64,000 nucleotides of DNA, from assembly GCF_002906165.1 (NCBI RefSeq), contig NZ_PPCN01000001.1, forward strand, positions 992,001 through 1,056,000, read 5' to 3'. Below, piece by piece: positions 56,179 through 64,000 of this stretch; within the stretch, counting starts at the first letter, position 1, and each line of letters starts with the position of its first letter. Under the pieces are notes generated by a model. It did no database searches. It had not been told where the DNA came from and saw nothing but the letters and a program-made list of their open reading frames with translations. Both the position numbers and the translations under genes were made by a program. Origin of the DNA: Roseibium marinum (GTDB lineage Bacteria > Pseudomonadota > Alphaproteobacteria > Rhizobiales > Stappiaceae).

Positions 56179-57531
56179 ATGGCGCAGCTCCCCAATTCCC
56201 TCGAAGCCCGCGATTCGGCGGTCCAGCTTCACTCCTATGCCGACGCGCGCCTCCAGGAGGAAACCGGCGCGCTGGTCATCGACAGGGGCGAAGGGATCTA
56301 TGTCGAGGACATCAACGGCAAACGCTATATCGAAGGCATGGCCGGCCTCTGGAGCGTTGCTGTCGGATTCGGCGAAAAGCGCCTTGTCGATGTGGCCGCC
56401 CGGCAGATGGAAAAGCTGCCTTATTATCATACCTTCACCTACAAGACCCACGGTCCGTCGATCGAACTGGCCGAAAAGCTGATCGAGATGGCGCCTGTGC
56501 CCATGTCGAAGGTCTATTTCACCAATTCAGGCTCGGAGGCCAACGACACGGCGATCAAGCTGATCTGGTACCGGTCCAACGCCCTCGGCCAGCCGCAGCG
56601 CAAGAAGATCATTTCCCGTGTCCGCGGCTATCACGGCGTCACGCTCGCCTCGGCCAGCCTGACGGGCCTGCCCAACAATCACCGTTCCTTCGATCTGCCG
56701 ATCCCGCAGGTCCTGCATACGACCTGCCCGCATTACCGCTCCATGAAGAAGGACGGCGAAAGCGAGGCGGCATTCGCCAAACGCTGCGCGCGGGACCTGG
56801 AGGACATGATCCTCGCCGAAGGTCCGGACACGATCGCCGCCTTCTTCGCCGAGCCGGTGATGGGCGCCGGCGGGGTGATCGTGCCGCCGGAGGGTTACTG
56901 GGCGGCGGTACAGCCGGTGCTGAAAAAATACGGCATTCTCTTCGTCGCCGACGAGGTGATCTGCGGTTTCGGGCGCACGGGCAACATGTTCGGCACCCAG
57001 ACCTATGATCTGCAGCCGGACATGATGACGCTGTCGAAGGCGCTCTCCTCCTCCTATCAGCCAATTTCCGCGCTGTTGATCAATGACGATGTCTACCAGC
57101 CGATCGCCGATGAATCCCACAGGATCGGGGTGCTCGGCCACGGCTACACCGGCAGCGGTCATCCGGTGGCGGCGGCCGTCGCGCTGGAAAACCTGAAGAT
57201 CATCGAGGAGCGCGATCTGGTCGGCAATGTGAGAGCCATCGCACCTCTGTTCCAGAAGCGGCTCGCCGGACTGGCGGAAAATCCGCTGGTGGTCGAAACC
57301 CGTGGCATCGGCCTGATCGGGGCGGCGGAGCTGTCCCATGAAACTCTTGCCGCGACACCGGGTGCGCTCGGCGCGAAAACCAATGCGACCTTTCAGGAAA
57401 AGGGCTTGATCTCCCGCAACATGGGCGACGCAATGGCCTTCTGCCCGCCGTTGATCATCACCGAGGCTCAGGTCAACGAGATGTTCGACATCGCGCAGTC
57501 GAGCCTTGATGCGATTGCGCAGAGCCTATGA
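56179..57531 (+). CDS. Class III aminotransferase (omega-transaminase family)
   Basis: A 450-aa PLP enzyme. The N-terminal GIYVEDINGKRYIEGMAGLW, YFTNSGSEANDTAIKLIWYR, RVRGYHGVTLASASLTG, ADEVICGFGRTGNMFG (the DE(V)xxGFGRTG motif) and the PLP Lys in MTLSKALSSSYQPISAL are present. It moves amino groups between amines or amino acids and pyruvate or similar acceptors; the exact donor is unknown. I chose the ATG at 56179, with GAGG 6-7 nt before it, over ATGs at 56167 and 56104. The AnmK gene overlaps its end by 4 bp. Confidence 0.87.
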   Translation: MAQLPNSLEARDSAVQLHSYADARLQEETGALVIDRGEGIYVEDINGKRYIEGMAGLWSVAVGFGEKRLVDVAARQMEKLPYYHTFTYKTHGPSIELAEKLIEMAPVPMSKVYFTNSGSEANDTAIKLIWYRSNALGQPQRKKIISRVRGYHGVTLASASLTGLPNNHRSFDLPIPQVLHTTCPHYRSMKKDGESEAAFAKRCARDLEDMILAEGPDTIAAFFAEPVMGAGGVIVPPEGYWAAVQPVLKKYGILFVADEVICGFGRTGNMFGTQTYDLQPDMMTLSKALSSSYQPISALLINDDVYQPIADESHRIGVLGHGYTGSGHPVAAAVALENLKIIEERDLVGNVRAIAPLFQKRLAGLAENPLVVETRGIGLIGAAELSHETLAATPGALGAKTNATFQEKGLISRNMGDAMAFCPPLIITEAQVNEMFDIAQSSLDAIAQSL

Positions 57532-58613
57532 CAAGCTGGTCCGTCGTCGGCACGATCAGCGGCACCTCCGCCGACGGAATTGATCTGGCGGAAATCGAAA
57601 CGGATGGCCGGACGGTCGCCCGGTTCGGCCCGGCGGAAACGGCGTCCTACCATCCAGAAACGAAGCGGCGGGTACTGGAGGCGGCGGCCGCGAAGGGATC
57701 GCGGCGCGAAGTCTGGCCCGATCTTGACCGTGCCGTCACCCGGGACCACGCCGCCGCGATCCGCGCCTATCTGGAAAAACACGGCCTGTCACCGGACACC
57801 GTCGTCTTTCACGGCCAGACGGTCTGGCACGATCCGGAGGCGGGAGAAACCATCCAGCTTGGCGATCCGCAGGCGCTTGCCGACGATCTCGGCCTGCTGG
57901 TGATCGGCGATGTCCGCCTGGCGGACATGTCTGCCGGCGGGCAGGGCGCTCCGCTGGTGCCCGTCTACCATCAGGCGCTGGCAAGGTCGCTGGTCGGTGA
58001 AGACAAGGAACCGCTGTGTTTTCTGAACATCGGCGGTGTCTCCAACCTGACCTATATCGACGGCGAGCGCCTGCTGGCCTTCGACATCGGTCCGGGCAAC
58101 GCGCTGCTCGACGACTGGGTCCGCCGGCACGGGGCCGGGGACTACGATGCCGGGGGCAGACTTTCGGCGATAGGGCGCGTGGACGAACAGCGTCTGAACG
58201 AGGCTTTGAGCCACCCGTTCCTTGCCGAGCCCGGGCCGAAATCCCTCGACCGCTACAGTTTTTCCGCAAGCTTCGCCGAAGGGCTCTCCCTGGAGGACGG
58301 TGCGGCGACCCTGCTGGCCTTTACCGCCGGGGCAATCGCCAAAGCCGAACAGCTTCTGCCGCAAAAGCCGGGGCTCTGGCTGGTCTGCGGCGGCGGGCGG
58401 CACAATCCGGTGCTGATGCGTTTCCTGGCGGACCGTCTCTCCGGAGAGGTTGTTTCGGCCGATGTCTTCAAAATCGACGGCGATGCGCTTGAAGCACAGG
58501 CAATGGCGTTTTTGGGCGCGCGGCTGAAAGCCGGATTGCCGACAACTTTCCCGAAAACCACCGGCGTGAGCCGTCCGGTGATCGGCGGCAAGCTTTATAA
58601 GCCCGGCGGCTGA
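57528..58613 (+). CDS. anmK: Anhydro-N-acetylmuramic acid kinase
   Basis: A 361-aa sugar kinase of the ASKHA fold. VVGTISGTSADGIDLAEIET (family GTMSGTSxDG), VVFHGQTVWHDPEAGETIQL, GDVRLADMSAGGQGAPLVPV and LNIGGVSNLTYID match AnmK motifs. It phosphorylates and opens anhydro-MurNAc during cell-wall recycling, giving MurNAc-6-phosphate. It overlaps the aminotransferase gene. A terminator follows at 58601-58625. Confidence 0.93.
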   Translation: MTSWSVVGTISGTSADGIDLAEIETDGRTVARFGPAETASYHPETKRRVLEAAAAKGSRREVWPDLDRAVTRDHAAAIRAYLEKHGLSPDTVVFHGQTVWHDPEAGETIQLGDPQALADDLGLLVIGDVRLADMSAGGQGAPLVPVYHQALARSLVGEDKEPLCFLNIGGVSNLTYIDGERLLAFDIGPGNALLDDWVRRHGAGDYDAGGRLSAIGRVDEQRLNEALSHPFLAEPGPKSLDRYSFSASFAEGLSLEDGAATLLAFTAGAIAKAEQLLPQKPGLWLVCGGGRHNPVLMRFLADRLSGEVVSADVFKIDGDALEAQAMAFLGARLKAGLPTTFPKTTGVSRPVIGGKLYKPGG

Positions 58614-58625
58614 CCGGGCCTTTTT
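58601..58625 (+). terminator. Rho-independent terminator after anmK
   Basis: A stem GCCCGG / CCGGGC with a 7-nt loop that includes the stop codon region is followed by CTTTTT. It ends the aminotransferase-anmK transcript. Confidence 0.7.
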
Positions 58626-58647
58626 AAAAAAACTCCAGTGAGGAAGC

Positions 58648-60009
58648 GTGAAGAGAATCCTTGAGCCCGCGCGCGAAATCGATGTCATCCATGAAACCGA
58701 CGTGCTTGTGGTCGGCTCCGGCCCGGGCGGTCTGGCTGCCGCCCTGGGGGCGGCGCGAGCCGGCGTCGAGGTGACCCTGGTCGAGCGCTTCGGCTGTTTC
58801 GGCGGCAATATCACCGCCGTCGGCGTCGAAGGCTTCGCCTGGTACCGGCACGAAAAGACCATCGACACGGAAGGCGTCGGCCGCGAGTTCGAGGACCGGG
58901 CGCGGGAGGCGGGCGCGGCCACGCCGGAACCGCAATCCGACAGCCACGCCATCGACGCGGAGGGCTTCAAGCTGGTCGCCGACAATCTGGTCGAGGAAGC
59001 CGGCATCCACGCGATGCTGCACCGGGCCTTCGCGGCGCCGATCATGGAAGGCTCCGAAATCCGCGGCATCGTCACCGAGAGCAAGGCGGGCCGCGAGGCG
59101 ATCCTGGCACGAAAGGTGATCGACGCCACCGGCGACGCCGACGTGGCCTTCCGGGCGGGTGCCAAGACGAAAAAGACACCGGTGGAAGAGATGCAGGCGG
59201 CGTCCGTCATGTTCTCCATGACCGGTGTCGACAAGCGCAAATTCATCGAGGCGGTCAAGGCGGATCCGCAGACCTACAAGGACTGGGAAAGCGGCGAGTG
59301 GTCGGTGGAAACCACCGGCAAGGAAGACAAGATGTTCTCGCCCTTCCTGCGCAAGCCGTTCGAAAAAGCCATGCAGGCCGGCATGATCCCGGCGGCCCTG
59401 CAGACGATCTCCGGAACCTGGGGCGCCGTCTACGACAGCGGCGATCTCACCTACCTCAACCTGGTGCATCTGCCCGAATGCGACGGCACCGATCCCGGGT
59501 CCATGACGAAGAACGAGATCGAGGGCCGCCGTCAGGCAATACTGGCCGTCGAAGCGCTGAAACGCTTTCAGCCAGGCTGCGACACGGCCAAACTCCGCAA
59601 TTTCGGCATGACCATCGGCATCCGCGACACCCGCAAGATCCTCGCCGCCTACGACATGACGGGAGAGGATGTCCGCGGGCAGGGCCGGTTCGAGGACAGC
59701 GTCGGCATTTTTCCGGAATTCATCGACGGCTACGGCATCCTGATCCTGCCGACCACAGGCCGCTACTTCCAGCTCCCCTACCGCACGATGCTGCCGAAGG
59801 GCGTGAAGAACCTGCTCGTCGCCGGCCGCGCCACCGGCGGCGACAGGACAAGCCACGCCGCCACCCGCAACATGATGTGCTGCACGGTGACCGGCCAGGG
59901 GGCGGGGGTAGCCGCCGCTCTGTCGGTCAAACATGGGCTGGATCTTGAAGCGATGGATATTTCGCTCTTGCAAACGGAACTGAAACGCCAGGGCGTGCGG
60001 CTGCATTAA
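58648..60009 (+). CDS. FAD-dependent oxidoreductase (FAD_oxidored family)
   Basis: A 453-aa flavoprotein. The N-terminal dinucleotide site is DVLVVGSGPGGLAAALGAAR, followed by VTLVERFGCFGGNITAVGVE, typical of the PF12831-type family whose members pass electrons to unknown acceptors. ARKVIDATGDADVAFRAG and, at the end, NLLVAGRATGGDRTSHAATR close the FAD domain. The start is a GTG. No clear partner gene sits next to it, and the substrate is unknown. Confidence 0.83.
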   Translation: MKRILEPAREIDVIHETDVLVVGSGPGGLAAALGAARAGVEVTLVERFGCFGGNITAVGVEGFAWYRHEKTIDTEGVGREFEDRAREAGAATPEPQSDSHAIDAEGFKLVADNLVEEAGIHAMLHRAFAAPIMEGSEIRGIVTESKAGREAILARKVIDATGDADVAFRAGAKTKKTPVEEMQAASVMFSMTGVDKRKFIEAVKADPQTYKDWESGEWSVETTGKEDKMFSPFLRKPFEKAMQAGMIPAALQTISGTWGAVYDSGDLTYLNLVHLPECDGTDPGSMTKNEIEGRRQAILAVEALKRFQPGCDTAKLRNFGMTIGIRDTRKILAAYDMTGEDVRGQGRFEDSVGIFPEFIDGYGILILPTTGRYFQLPYRTMLPKGVKNLLVAGRATGGDRTSHAATRNMMCCTVTGQGAGVAAALSVKHGLDLEAMDISLLQTELKRQGVRLH

Positions 60010-60368
60010 AGCTGGTTTGACATTAAATGCGCAGGTAGACCCCCACCCCTAACCCCTCCCCACAAGGGGGAGGGGAACTTGGCTGCGGTTATTGGTTCTG
60101 TCTATTTCCAGAACTCCTGTTGGAAGGCAAAGACTGTCAACGAGGCACGGCGGAATTCCCCTCCCCCTTGTGGGGAGGGGTTAGGGGTGGGGGTCTACCT
60201 GCGCAAAGAAAAGTAAGGGACGTCGGTTTGCCCACACAAAAAGAGCTAGGAGTGGTTGGCTCCTTATCAAGCCGGCATAGATCCAAACCCGCTCCAGCCC
60301 GGCTTCAGCGGTTCCCTGCTCTTCCCGCCACTCTTGCGCAAAACCCGTGCAGCCGCTAACCAGATCCT
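60010..60368. other. Intergenic region dominated by a large inverted repeat
   Basis: About 360 bp without a gene. Most of it is the inverted-repeat element at 60029-60204. The remaining right part should contain the promoter of the GntR gene, which I could not pick out. Confidence 0.6.
60029..60204. repeat. 176-bp element with 49-bp perfect terminal inverted repeats
   Basis: Arms 60029-60077 and 60156-60204 are exact inverse complements; each holds GTAGACCCCCACCCCTAACC and CTCCCCACAAGGGGGAGGGG. This pyrimidine-rich motif is common as a dispersed repeat in rhizobial and related genomes. The arms enclose 78 bp with no ORF. It is a MITE/palindromic-unit-type element. Confidence 0.9.
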
Positions 60369-60986
60369 ATGAACGGATCTGAAATCTACCGGCGGCTGAT
60401 CGGGCTTATCGAGGAGCGGGTGTTGAAACCCGGCGACCGTCTGCGCGAGGCGGACCTGGCGGAGGAATTCGGTGTCTCCAGAACGCCGATCCGAGAGGGA
60501 TTGAAGCGCCTGGAAGCGCAGGGGCTTGCCGTTCACGAGCCAAATCGCGGCATGGTCATCCCGACGCTCGATCACGGTCAGATCAACGAAGTTTATTTCA
60601 TGCGCGAAGTGCTGGAAGGCACCGCTGCCGGTCTTGCCGCCAAGCACGCCTCGAAGCCGGAGATCGAGATCCTGCAGGATCTGGTGACCGCGGACCGCCG
60701 GCGCATTGCCGACAAGGACAGCCTCGTGCGCTCCAACCGGGAGTTCCACCGGCGCCTGTGCCTTGCCTCGCACAACCGCTATCTGGTCGACCAGATCGAC
60801 CATCTGCGCCTGTCGCTGATCCTCATGGCAGGCACGACGCTGGATACGCCGGAGCGGCGCGAAACGGCGGTCGAGGAACATGCGGCAATTGTCGATGCGA
60901 TCGGCAGGGGCGACAGCGCGGCCGCGGAAAACGCCGCCCGCAGGCATATCGCCCACGCCCACAAGACCCGGCTTCAGCAGATCTGA
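60369..60986 (+). CDS. GntR-family transcriptional regulator (FadR/FCD subfamily)
   Basis: A 205-aa regulator. The N-terminal winged helix is RLIGLIEERVLKPGDRLREA, then DLAEEFGVSRTPIREGLKRL and EAQGLAVHEPNRGMVI. The C-terminal FCD all-helical effector domain has FMREVLEGTAAGLAAKHASK and a metal-coordination pattern NREFHRRLCLASHN...HAAIVDAIGRGD...RHIAHAHK. It likely senses a small organic acid. The neighbouring FAD oxidoreductase or serine ammonia-lyase genes are possible targets. Confidence 0.88.
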   Translation: MNGSEIYRRLIGLIEERVLKPGDRLREADLAEEFGVSRTPIREGLKRLEAQGLAVHEPNRGMVIPTLDHGQINEVYFMREVLEGTAAGLAAKHASKPEIEILQDLVTADRRRIADKDSLVRSNREFHRRLCLASHNRYLVDQIDHLRLSLILMAGTTLDTPERRETAVEEHAAIVDAIGRGDSAAAENAARRHIAHAHKTRLQQI

Positions 60987-61092
60987 TCTTCTCGCGGAGA
61001 GCCTTCAGGTGCTCGGACGACCGCCCGCTGCCGCCGTCAAGTCAATCGGTCTTGCCCTGCGCAATTGGCCGGGTTGTGGCGCCGGAGCGTTT

Positions 61093-62487
61093 TCAGCACT
61101 CGACGATATTCACCGCCAGACCGCCCTTGGAGGTCTCCTTATACTGCTCCATCATGTCCATGCCCGTCTGACGCATGGTCTCGATGCAGCCGTCCAGCGG
61201 CACGAAATGGGAGCCGTTGCCGCGCAGCGCCAGCGAGGCGGCGGTCACGGCTTTCACCGCGCCGAGGGCGTTGCGCTCGATGCAGGGCACCTGGACGAGG
61301 CCGCCGATCGGATCGCAGGTCATGCCGAGGTGGTGTTCCAGGGCGATTTCGGCCGCGTTTTCGATCTGCTCGTTGCTGCCGCCGAGCGCCGCGCAAAGAC
61401 CGGCGGCCGCCATGGCGGAGGCCGAGCCGACCTCGCCCTGGCAGCCGACTTCCGCGCCCGAGATCGACGCATTCGCCTTGATGATGCCGCCGACCGCGGC
61501 GGCAGTCAGCAGGAAGGTGCGGATGCCGGCCTGATCGGCGTCCTTGCAATGGTCGAGATAATAGCGGGTCACCGCAGGGATGACCCCGGCCGCCCCGTTG
61601 GTCGGCGCGGTGACGACCCGGCCCCCGGCTGCGTTTTCCTCATTGACCGCCATGGCATAGACGCCGAGCCAGTCGACCACATTATGCTCGAAGCGCGGAT
61701 TGCTGCGGCCTTCAAGGATGAGTTGCTGGTAGATATCCGCCGCGCGGCGCTTGACCTTCAGCCCGCCCGGCAACTGGCCGGTCTGGCTGATGCCGCGGTT
61801 GATGCTGGCATCCATCGCCGTCCAGAGCTTGTCGATGCCCGCTTCCACCTCTTCAAGGGACTGGGTGGCGCATTCGTTCCGCAGTTTCATCTCGGCGATG
61901 GAGAGCTCGGCTTCCTTGCCCATGGCCAGCATCTGGCTGGCGGAAGCGAAGGGGAAGGGCACGTCCTGCCGGGCGAGCTCGGTGACCGGCTCGTTGGTGG
62001 TTTTCGTGAGTTCCGCTTCGCTGACCACGAAACCGCCGCCGATGGAATAATAGACGAAGCTGTCGATAACGGTCCCGGACACATCGAGAAGTTCAAAGGT
62101 CATGCCGTTCGCGTGCAGCGGCAAGGACGGACCGTAGTCGAAAATAACGTCCCGGTCGGGAAGGAATGCCAGTTCGGGCAGACCGGGGATCCGCAGCCGT
62201 TTTTCCTTTTCCAGGACGTCGAGCATCGGGTCGACCTGATCGGGATCGAGACTGTCCGGTCTGGCCCCCAGAAGCCCCAGGCAGACGGCCTTGTCCGTCG
62301 CATGGCCTTTTCCGGTGAAGGCGAGCGAGCCGTGCAGGGTGACGGTCAAACGCGCCGCCTTTGCTTGCGCACCTGCAAGTCCCCGGGCCCGGTCCAGGTA
62401 GCGGTGGACCGCGACCATCGGCCCGACGGTGTGGGAGCTCGAGGGGCCGATGCCGACTTTGAAAATATCGAAGACGCTGATGAACAT
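61093..62487 (-). CDS. sdaA: L-serine ammonia-lyase (iron-sulfur type)
   Basis: A 464-aa single-chain enzyme that deaminates L-serine to pyruvate and ammonia with a 4Fe-4S cluster. It starts [20 protein letters not shown] (the conserved GPSSSHT substrate site) and has Cys ligands within [20 protein letters not shown] and [38 protein letters not shown] is a further signature. I chose the ATG at 62487 because it begins the conserved domain; ATG 62574 would add 29 unrelated residues. It is convergent with the GntR gene. Confidence 0.92.
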   Translation of the reverse strand: MFISVFDIFKVGIGPSSSHTVGPMVAVHRYLDRARGLAGAQAKAARLTVTLHGSLAFTGKGHATDKAVCLGLLGARPDSLDPDQVDPMLDVLEKEKRLRIPGLPELAFLPDRDVIFDYGPSLPLHANGMTFELLDVSGTVIDSFVYYSIGGGFVVSEAELTKTTNEPVTELARQDVPFPFASASQMLAMGKEAELSIAEMKLRNECATQSLEEVEAGIDKLWTAMDASINRGISQTGQLPGGLKVKRRAADIYQQLILEGRSNPRFEHNVVDWLGVYAMAVNEENAAGGRVVTAPTNGAAGVIPAVTRYYLDHCKDADQAGIRTFLLTAAAVGGIIKANASISGAEVGCQGEVGSASAMAAAGLCAALGGSNEQIENAAEIALEHHLGMTCDPIGGLVQVPCIERNALGAVKAVTAASLALRGNGSHFVPLDGCIETMRQTGMDMMEQYKETSKGGLAVNIVEC

Positions 62488-62735
62488 CCGATCCGCACTG
62501 CCTGTCTCTTCCAAGCTGACCCTGCCAGCACTCTTTTCAGGGTAACAGATAGTCCTTTGTGCAAGAGCGTTCAAACGGGCAATTTTGTGTTGTTTGCGAC
62601 ATTGCCCGAAACACTCCTTTCCGAAGTCCGCTTGGGCGGGAACAAATCCACACCGGCACTGTTGTTTGCGAAAAGACGCTTTGATAGCTTGCCGCTCCCT
62701 TCAGGGGCCCGGCCCCTGGCAGCCAGGAGTATCCG

Positions 62736-63956
62736 ATGACCGCGCAGCACCCATCCGATGTGCAGGACGTTCTGAAGTCCAGAAAAGACGCCTTCCTGAT
62801 CCCGGAGGGGATCATCTACCTGGATGGAAATTCCCTCGGTGTGCTGCCGCGTCACGTGCCGGCGCGCCTCAACGAGGTGGTGACGCAGGAATGGGGCGCC
62901 AGCCTGATCACCGCCTGGAACACCCATGGCTGGATCGACCTGCCGGCCCGCACGGGCGATCGCATAGGCAAGCTGATGGGGGCGCCCGCCGGCACCTGCA
63001 TTGCCTGCGACAGCACCTCGGTCAATGTCTTCAAGGTTCTGTCGGCGGCGCTTTCTCTGCGCCCGGACCGCAAGGTCATTCTGTCGGATACTGGAAACTT
63101 CCCGACCGACCTTTATGTGGCCTCCGGGCTGAAGGATCTGCTGGCGAGGAGGTACGAACTCAAGGTGGTCGCACCGGAGGAGGTCAGGGCGGCGATCACC
63201 GCGGACGTGGCCGTTCTTATGCTGACACAGGTCGATTACCGGACCGGCCGCCTCCATGACATGGAAGACCTGACGCGGACGGCTCACGCCGCCGGTGCGC
63301 TCGCCATCTGGGATCTGGCACATTCCGCCGGGGCCTTACCGGTCGATCTTGCCGGGGCGAAAGCGGATTTCGCTGTCGGCTGCGGCTACAAATATCTCAA
63401 CGGCGGCCCCGGCGCTCCGGCCTTTCTGTATGTCTCGCCCGAGCATCTGGACAAGGTCACTTCACCGCTCACCGGGTGGATGGGTCATGAGGCGCCCTTC
63501 GCCTTCGACCTGGATTACCGTCCGGTCTCGGGCATCGGCCGGATGACGGTGGGAACACCCGCGGTCCTGTCGCTGTCCGGCCTTTATGCGGCGCTCGACC
63601 TCTTCGAGGATGTCGACATGGCCGATATCCGCCGGAAGTCGATTTCCCTGAGCGAGTTATTCATCGCGGAGGTCGAGGCCAGGTGCCCGCGGCTTGAACT
63701 GGCAAGTCCGCGGAACCCGCAAACCCGGGGCAGCCAGGTATCTTTCCGTTTCAAGGAAGGCTACGCGGTGATGCAGGCGTTGATCGCCAGGGGGGTGATC
63801 GGAGATTTCCGCGCACCGGACGTGATGCGGTTCGGCTTCACGCCGCTCTACCTGTCGCACCAGGACATTATCGACGCGGTCGCGATCCTCGCGGACATTC
63901 TGGATACGCAAAGCTGGGACCGGCCGGAATTCAAAACCAGGGCCAAGGTCACATAG
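62736..63956 (+). CDS. kynU: Kynureninase
   Basis: A 406-aa PLP enzyme that cleaves kynurenine (or 3-hydroxykynurenine) to anthranilate (or 3-hydroxyanthranilate) and alanine. IYLDGNSLGVLPRHVPARL, NTHGWIDLPARTGDRIGKLM, TSVNVFKVLSAAL, SDTGNFPTDLYVASG, LTQVDYRTGRLHDM, WDLAHSAGALPVDL and GCGYKYLNGGPGAPAF (PLP Lys) form the full set of family motifs. The tryptophan-oxidation genes that usually accompany it (TDO, formamidase) are not in the window and may lie to the right. It is divergent from sdaA, with a 250-bp spacer. Confidence 0.93.
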   Translation: MTAQHPSDVQDVLKSRKDAFLIPEGIIYLDGNSLGVLPRHVPARLNEVVTQEWGASLITAWNTHGWIDLPARTGDRIGKLMGAPAGTCIACDSTSVNVFKVLSAALSLRPDRKVILSDTGNFPTDLYVASGLKDLLARRYELKVVAPEEVRAAITADVAVLMLTQVDYRTGRLHDMEDLTRTAHAAGALAIWDLAHSAGALPVDLAGAKADFAVGCGYKYLNGGPGAPAFLYVSPEHLDKVTSPLTGWMGHEAPFAFDLDYRPVSGIGRMTVGTPAVLSLSGLYAALDLFEDVDMADIRRKSISLSELFIAEVEARCPRLELASPRNPQTRGSQVSFRFKEGYAVMQALIARGVIGDFRAPDVMRFGFTPLYLSHQDIIDAVAILADILDTQSWDRPEFKTRAKVT

Positions 63957-64000
63957 AAGCGATTTGCACCTGTGTTTCCAGCATCGACAGGAATCGCTCC

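Noticed and set aside
57789..60006. Two long minus-strand frames opposite anmK and the FAD oxidoreductase
   Set aside because: The forward frames carry complete family motifs; the reverse frames have none.

Overview
The window looks like chromosomal DNA of a GC-rich alphaproteobacterium, most likely a marine-type member of the Hyphomicrobiales (Stappiaceae/Roseibium-like). The lineage is inferred from the rpmH-rnpA-yidC block, the gene families and the style of intergenic repeats; no marker gene was compared.

Layout. 1-684: housekeeping block on the minus strand (start of yidC, rnpA, rpmH) with a clear rpmH promoter. 1.1-4.9 kb: VTT-type membrane protein, FAD/NAD disulfide oxidoreductase and a sensor histidine kinase. 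5.37 kb: tRNA-Arg(ACG). 5.5-7.2 kb: a LysR remnant and an NAD-dependent epimerase. 7.5-49.2 kb: a large accessory catabolic region. 49.3-50.6 kb: a small basic protein and a cold-shock protein. 50.6-56.0 kb: a secreted caspase-like/Sel1 protein beside a two-domain glycosyltransferase. 56.2-64 kb: aminotransferase, anhydro-MurNAc kinase, FAD oxidoreductase, GntR regulator, serine ammonia-lyase and kynureninase.

The catabolic region is the main point of interest. Eleven copies of one 25-bp operator (GTTCC, about 8 nt containing TATRTG, GAAC, 3 nt, GTTCC) lie in its intergenic spaces. One sits just upstream of the only IclR-type regulator in the window, so I infer one IclR regulon. It contains two tripartite tricarboxylate (TctABC) importers, a phthalate-dioxygenase-type Rieske oxygenase, a 2Fe-2S reductase and a Rieske ferredoxin. 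It also has a 4,5-dihydroxyphthalate decarboxylase-like protein, 4-oxalomesaconate hydratase (LigJ/GalB type) and CHA aldolase (LigK/GalC type). Other members are a TPP-dependent decarboxylase-like enzyme, a molybdenum hydroxylase large subunit, two class II aldolase-family proteins, a PanB-like enzyme, an alpha/beta hydrolase with a Cys in the nucleophile position, and dehydrogenases. The lower steps imply meta-cleavage of a gallate/protocatechuate-like ring to pyruvate and oxaloacetate, yet no LigAB-type extradiol dioxygenase is present.

Six cupin proteins are present instead: two bicupins and two pairs of single-domain cupins. Each bicupin is adjacent to an EutA-like actin/Hsp70-fold ATPase, although no ethanolamine ammonia-lyase is present. 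A metal-handling set accompanies them: a COG0523/CobW GTPase, a NiCoT/UreH-like transporter, His-rich tails on one EutA-like protein and on a small protein, and two permease halves. My leading hypothesis is an undescribed aromatic-acid pathway in which cupin metalloenzymes do the ring chemistry and EutA-like ATPases load or reactivate them. The sequence supports the gene associations; the mechanism is inference.

Dispersed palindromic repeats, an unusual LysR start and a probable translational-coupling hairpin are described below.
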